Part shown: positions 60,148 through 64,000 of the stretch, one piece after another
How positions within the stretch are numbered: the stretch's first letter is position 1
Layout of the letters: each line of letters begins with the position of its first letter
Assembly: GCA_004298155.1 (NCBI GenBank)
Contig: SCRD01000017.1
Location: 310,001-374,000 of the forward strand
Length of the DNA stretch: 64,000 bases
Origin: Acidobacteriota bacterium
GTDB lineage: Bacteria > Acidobacteriota > Terriglobia > UBA7540
Direction of reading: 5' to 3'
Translations under genes and position numbers: made by a program
The notes under the pieces: model-generated
The model's input: the letters and a program-made list of their open reading frames with translations, nothing else
Told to the model about the DNA's origin: nothing
Databases searched by the model: none

Positions 60148-61323
60148 TCAGAGAAGACTGGTGAGAAGTTTTCCCGCGACCATGACGGCTGCCCCCACTG
60201 CGCCCGATTCTCCGCCGAGCCGCGAAAGGGTGACTGTCAGATTCCTGACGGATCGGTGAAACGTGCGGCTGCGGAGCGAGGCGAACAGCGGTTTCAGGAT
60301 CAGCGCTTTTGCAGCCCGTGGCACCTCGCCTCCCAGAATGATGGCTTCAGGGTTCAGCAAATTGACAATGGTGGCCACACCCGTACCCAAATGTGATCCA
60401 GCTTCCCACAGTACTGTATGAGCAAACTGGTCGCGGCTCCTTGCGGCTTCGACAATAGCTTCGATGGAAAGTTGATCGGGTTGCGGCCCAACCGCCCCAG
60501 CCAGGATCGAATGAACGCCTTGCTGCAGTCCGTTCCTGATTCGGTTAATAATGGCCCCGCCGGAGGCGTAGACTTCCAGGCAACCGCGGTTTCCGCATGA
60601 ACAGAGTTCACCGCGCTCATCAATTGTGGTATGACCGAACTCGCCGGCCAGATCTGCCGATCCGAGGTATATCTGGTCGTGGATATAAATTGCGGCGCCA
60701 ATGCCCATTGAAACTACGACAAAAACAAAATTGGATAGTCCTTTTGCTCGCCCGAATTTCCTTTCAGCCAACGCCATGGTCCGCACGCTGTCTTCGACAA
60801 CAACGGGAAGGCCGTATTTCGCCTGGATCCTTCGCTTCAGCGGGACGTTAGCCCACCCTCGAACCTTAGGCCAGAAGAGGACGTTACCGGTATGGCGGTC
60901 GATTACGCCTGATATGCCAATACCGATGCCCTTTACCAGAGAATCCGCCTCGAGCGCAACATCCAGCTCGCGGTTAATCAAATCAAAGACGTGTTGCTCG
61001 CCCTTCCAGCTTTCTGTAGGCAGTTTCTTATGGTATAGAACTTTGCCTGAAAGGTCAGTAACTACAACCCTGGTGTTGGCACGCCCTATGCGGATGCCGG
61101 CAACATGAGCAAGGTCGGGAACCACATGGAGCAGAACACGCCGGCGTCCGGCTCTGGAAGGGAAGCGCCCGCCTTCCTGCACCAAACCACGGCGTCGCAA
61201 CTCGGCGACTAGTGTACCGATATAACTAGGAGCAAATCCGATTTTTTCCGCGAGGCCCTTTCGCGACGTATCCCTTTGAGAATAAATCGCTTCTAAAACG
61301 CAGAGGAGGTCAACCCTTTTCAT
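60148..61323 (-). CDS. ROK-family transcriptional regulator (NagC/XylR type)
   Basis: The 391-residue protein has an N-terminal winged helix (RVDLLCVLEAIYSQRDTSRK, IGFAPSYIGTLVAELRRRG). The ROK sugar-kinase-like domain follows, with VKGIGIGISGVIDRHTGNVL, GIGAAIYIHDQIYLGSADLA and the zinc motif GHTTIDERGELCSCGNRGC. Such proteins repress sugar-utilisation genes and respond to a sugar or sugar phosphate. The gene's stop codon is directly followed, in the same frame, by RHS fragment B, so its 3' end marks a recombination boundary. Targets are not known; the CRTAC1 gene is divergent to it. Confidence 0.9.
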   Translation of the reverse strand: MKRVDLLCVLEAIYSQRDTSRKGLAEKIGFAPSYIGTLVAELRRRGLVQEGGRFPSRAGRRRVLLHVVPDLAHVAGIRIGRANTRVVVTDLSGKVLYHKKLPTESWKGEQHVFDLINRELDVALEADSLVKGIGIGISGVIDRHTGNVLFWPKVRGWANVPLKRRIQAKYGLPVVVEDSVRTMALAERKFGRAKGLSNFVFVVVSMGIGAAIYIHDQIYLGSADLAGEFGHTTIDERGELCSCGNRGCLEVYASGGAIINRIRNGLQQGVHSILAGAVGPQPDQLSIEAIVEAARSRDQFAHTVLWEAGSHLGTGVATIVNLLNPEAIILGGEVPRAAKALILKPLFASLRSRTFHRSVRNLTVTLSRLGGESGAVGAAVMVAGKLLTSLL

Positions 61324-62035
61324 TTAATCTGATTCCGCGGGTCGAGGAATAAAAAATCTTGATCAGGAACCACAATGTTTTAGTCGAAACCATGAACAAG
61401 ATTCAGGCAGATAATAACCAGCTTTGAGGAGTTTTGGTCGAGAGCCCGTGTAGCATAGCCATCGAGGTGTGTCATAAAAGGACAATTCGGAGTTTACAGA
61501 TTGATGCCGTCGGCTTAGCCCGAAAATTCTGCCTAAAAAGCAGGAATGATAGCATAAAATCATAAATTTCAATGGAGTTAATTCTTATAAGGACAAAGTA
61601 AATTGACCGGCGCAATGCTACTTTGTAGAAATGTGGCCGATCTCTCGCGCCGTGGTCCTAAGACGGAAATCAGCCATGACGTGTACTACTCACACCTCTC
61701 TAAAAGGGACGCTATCGGAGGGAGTTGCCGGTATTCAGTCCGCGAAACGCTCTGTCGTCGCATGTTTTCCTTTTATAGAGGCAATTTTCTGTCCGCAAAT
61801 CTGGTGTGTAAGTGGTCTGGCGAATTGAACCGCTATCTTCAGGAAGAACGCTGACGCGGCGAGTGAAATTGGTTCTCCAATTTGCTCTGAAGGGCCGAAC
61901 AGGGCACTCGGAATACGCATTCGGCTCCATAATAATGAAGACATCTGCAAGCGGGAGACGCTTATCGAGATTCTGAAGAGTTCGTTGATCCGCTGTCATG
62001 GTACGACCAAATTGCTGGTCCGAAAAGGAGCTTGG
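61324..62035. other. Long A/T-richer intergenic region
   Basis: About 710 bp between the divergent ROK and CRTAC1 genes. Open frames here (for example 61603-61854) have no ribosome site or recognisable family. The only clear structure is the inverted repeat AAATTGG-TTCT-CCAATTT at 61866-61883, which might be an operator. Confidence 0.5.
61866..61883. promoter_or_regulatory. Perfect 7-bp palindrome, possible operator
   Basis: AAATTGG (61866-61872) and CCAATTT (61877-61883) flank TTCT. It lies 153 bp before the CRTAC1 start codon. The ROK regulator is a candidate ligand only by proximity. Confidence 0.35.
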
Positions 62036-63769
62036 GTGAATAGGCGGCAGCTACTTCAGATTTTAGGTGTGGCGTCGGTCTCATGCGTAGCGAACAGGCG
62101 CCTCTGGCCACAAGCCAGAGCGGCATTCGCTGGGGATGCGCCTTTCCCCCAGTATGTCGATGTTGCCGGCCATGCTGGGCTGACAGCCAGGACCGTGCTG
62201 CATGGGGACCCCTCAAACGACTTCCTGTTGGCCACCACCGGAGGCGGCGTGGCGCTGATTGACTATGACAATGATGGTTGGCTCGACATTTTCGTGCTGA
62301 ATAGTTGGGGTTTGCACGGGTTTGCTGAAGCTGAAGCGCCGACCAATCATCTCTACCACAATAATCGCGATGAAACTTTTACGGACGTCACAGAAAAGGC
62401 GGGCCTTATTCACCATGGCTGGAGCCAGGGCGTATGCGTCGGCGATTATGACAATGACGGCTATCTGGATCTCTTTGTGACCCAATATGGCAAGAATCTT
62501 CTTTACCACAATAACCAGGATGGCACATTCACGGAGGTCACCAGCCATTCCGGTTTGGCAGCCTCGCCGGATGCCTGGAATTCAGGGGCGGCTTTTCTGG
62601 ATTACGACCGTGACGGACACCTCGATTTGTTTGTTTCTCACTACGTTGACTATCAATATGGGCTTGCTTTGTATGGCAGCAATCCGAATCTTGAAGAAAC
62701 CCAATCGCCTGTTCTGTATGGTGTCGCAGGCTTGAAGGGGACTTTCAACACCTTGTACCACAACAATGGAGACGGTACTTTTACGGACGTATCAGCTAAG
62801 GCTGGGATTCTGAAGGCACGCCCTACTTATGGATTCACGCCGCTGGTCGCCGACTTTGACAACGATGGCTGGCCTGATATCTACGTTGCGAACGATTCCA
62901 CGCCGAGCCTGCTTTTCAAGAATAACCACGATGGCACTTTTTCAGAGATGGGTCTGCTGGCCGGAGTTGCTTATAACAGCAATGGCCATACCCAGGCCGG
63001 CATGGGAGTTGATGCAGGCGATTACGACTGTGACGGAAGGCTCGACATTGTGAAAACGAATTTCTCGGATGAGCCCCCGGCCCTTTTTCATAACGACGGA
63101 CAGGGATACTTCACCGATGTTACCGTTCAGGCCGGCCTTGCGGGAGCTGTGAAGGACGTGAAATGGGGAACTGCATTTTTTGATTTTGATAATGACGGTT
63201 TTCAGGACATCGTGATTGTTACGGGGCCGATTTATCCTCCCGGCGTAAACAACCATCACCCTATGGATCCCGAAAGCGGAAGAAGTCTTCTTTTCCGCAA
63301 CCTGCGTAGCGGAAGGTTCGAGGACATCTCCGCAGAATCCGGCGTCGCTTTTACGGGATCCCGCTGTGGCCGCGGGCTAGCCGTTGGCGACCTCTTCCAC
63401 ACCGGCCAGCTTGATCTTGTAGTGAACAACATCAACGACCGGCCCTCTCTGCTTCGCAACCAGAGGCCTACATCGAATTCGTGGATGCTCATCAGGCTTG
63501 TCGGCGCCAAAACCAATAAATCTGCTATCGGTTCCCGAGTCATTGTAAGCACGGGAGCGCTGCGGTCAATGCAGGAAGTCAGAAGCGGCGGCAGCTTCTG
63601 TTCGCAAAATGATTTGCGATTGCACTTCGGCCTGGGACCGAACGTGCGCTCGGCGCGCGTGGAGGTGCGCTGGTTGAGCGGAAACACGCAGGTTCTGGAG
63701 GGCGTGCCAGCCAACCACCTGGTGACCATCGAGGAAGGCAGAGGGATAGTGGCACGAGAATCGTGGTAA
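62036..63769 (+). CDS. CRTAC1-family FG-GAP/VCBS repeat protein with ASPIC/UnbV domain
   Basis: The 577-residue protein starts with GTG at 62036, five nucleotides after AAAAGGAG, and NRRQLLQILGVASVSC forms a twin-arginine-like signal. Several calcium-binding FG-GAP/VCBS repeats follow, visible as DYDNDGWLDIFV, DYDNDGYLDLFVTQYG, DYDRDGHLDLFVSHY and DFDNDGWPDIYVANDS. The C-terminal ASPIC/UnbV domain reads SKSAIGSRVIV-like (here NKSAIGSRVIVSTGALRSMQ) and LRLHFGLGPNVRSARVEVRW. Common in Acidobacteriota and planctomycetes; function unknown, thought to be surface adhesion or binding. An exported protein gene follows closely. Confidence 0.9.
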   Translation: MNRRQLLQILGVASVSCVANRRLWPQARAAFAGDAPFPQYVDVAGHAGLTARTVLHGDPSNDFLLATTGGGVALIDYDNDGWLDIFVLNSWGLHGFAEAEAPTNHLYHNNRDETFTDVTEKAGLIHHGWSQGVCVGDYDNDGYLDLFVTQYGKNLLYHNNQDGTFTEVTSHSGLAASPDAWNSGAAFLDYDRDGHLDLFVSHYVDYQYGLALYGSNPNLEETQSPVLYGVAGLKGTFNTLYHNNGDGTFTDVSAKAGILKARPTYGFTPLVADFDNDGWPDIYVANDSTPSLLFKNNHDGTFSEMGLLAGVAYNSNGHTQAGMGVDAGDYDCDGRLDIVKTNFSDEPPALFHNDGQGYFTDVTVQAGLAGAVKDVKWGTAFFDFDNDGFQDIVIVTGPIYPPGVNNHHPMDPESGRSLLFRNLRSGRFEDISAESGVAFTGSRCGRGLAVGDLFHTGQLDLVVNNINDRPSLLRNQRPTSNSWMLIRLVGAKTNKSAIGSRVIVSTGALRSMQEVRSGGSFCSQNDLRLHFGLGPNVRSARVEVRWLSGNTQVLEGVPANHLVTIEEGRGIVARESW

Positions 63770-63836
63770 TTTGACGGATGTGCCGCGTCCGGGTGCGGAA
63801 CTCGCATGGTTCCTGAAGCACGGTCCATCACCTCCT

Positions 63837-64000
63837 ATGTTTTTGAATAGCTCAATCATCACTCTCCTGCCCTTTAAGAAGTTTTGCTTTCTTGCGGCGG
63901 CCGTTTTATTTTTTGTTTCAATGGCCTTTGGGCAAACGCGGAATCCATCCGCGCAGATCTCAGAACCGCAAGAATCCTTGCCCTACCGCCGGGCGCTAAA
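63837..64000 (+). CDS. Start of an exported protein gene (3' partial)
   Basis: From ATG 63837 the frame stays open to the window end (54 codons). It encodes a basic N-terminus and hydrophobic core (FKKFCFLAAAVLFFVSMAFG) ending in a signal-peptidase-like AFGQ, then a Ser/Pro/Glu segment. No clear ribosome site is seen. In this phylum a TPR or further repeat protein often follows a CRTAC1 gene; the visible part is too short to tell. Confidence 0.6.
   Translation, partial: MFLNSSIITLLPFKKFCFLAAAVLFFVSMAFGQTRNPSAQISEPQESLPYRRAL

Noticed and set aside
61603-61854. 83-codon plus-strand frame in the ROK-CRTAC1 intergenic region
   Set aside because: No ribosome site, no resemblance to a known family and unusual composition with many Cys/Arg; not supported as a gene.
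1-64000. CRISPR arrays, prophage, intact insertion sequences or integrons
   Set aside because: No regularly spaced direct repeats, no cas genes, no intact transposase, integrase or phage structural genes were found; only short relic repeats are present.

Overview
The window reads as a chromosomal segment of an Acidobacteriota bacterium. The pointers are a large TonB-dependent receptor with an N-terminal carboxypeptidase-regulatory-like domain, a von Willebrand-type secreted protein of the acidobacterial family, a CRTAC1/ASPIC-UnbV repeat protein, a PadR regulator translationally coupled to a large membrane protein, and many Tat-exported sugar-related oxidoreductases and hydrolases. This assignment is inference from gene content; no rRNA is present. 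The gene at the left edge is cut at its 5' end and the one at the right edge at its 3' end. Two tRNA genes (Lys-TTT, Asn-GTT) are present. I see no CRISPR array, no intact transposase or integrase and no replication origin.

Layout. 1-11 kb: M28 peptidase-like protein, a Tat-exported GH42-like protein, a TonB receptor and a secreted TPR protein, which look like polymer or sugar scavenging. 11-15 kb: trehalose synthase, a glycosyltransferase and a channel-like membrane protein, a plausible osmotic-stress cluster. 15-18.9 kb: Hsp70-like protein, rpiB, then a small accessory segment with a MerR regulator and a glutaredoxin whose active site is interrupted by an in-frame UGA. 18.9-28.5 kb: membrane proteins, PadR unit, mannonate dehydratase, FAD oxidoreductase, O-methyltransferase, SirB1-like protein, thioredoxin reductase. 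28.7-36.4 kb: a NatAB-type ABC exporter, then a five-gene minus-strand iron operon. 36.4-48.4 kb: selA, purH, a VWFA protein, an acyltransferase-like membrane protein, small metabolic genes and a Gfo/Idh oxidoreductase. 48.7-58.5 kb: tRNA-Lys, sialate O-acetylesterase, RraA-like, LarC, MetRS, TatD, polyprenyl synthase, CYTH, TatA, tRNA-Asn. 58.5-64 kb: decayed RHS fragments, a ROK regulator and the CRTAC1 protein.

Two loci stand out. (1) The reading frame at 17978-18214 encodes a glutaredoxin-like protein with TGA at the first position of the CxxC motif (UxxC). A 7-bp hairpin with a GUU loop starts 16 nt after the UGA, as expected of a bacterial SECIS. selA, the selenocysteine synthase gene, lies 19 kb away in the same window, so selenocysteine use by this organism is credible. 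The gene follows a MerR regulator with three conserved cysteines and a 20-bp-spacer MerR promoter, and the pair is bounded on the right by a decayed copy of the rpiB 3' end.

(2) The minus-strand operon fur - FTR1/DUF2318 - two FtsX-like permeases - ABC ATPase resembles the P19/FTR1-type iron uptake systems. Its ATPase carries a DtxR-type metal-sensing domain fused to the C-terminus. The operon starts from a near-consensus promoter (TTGACA, 17 bp, TATATT) whose -10 lies in a 33-bp palindrome that runs to the fur start codon. Iron could therefore be sensed at transcription by Fur and possibly at the transporter by the DtxR domain. The function of the fusion is inference.
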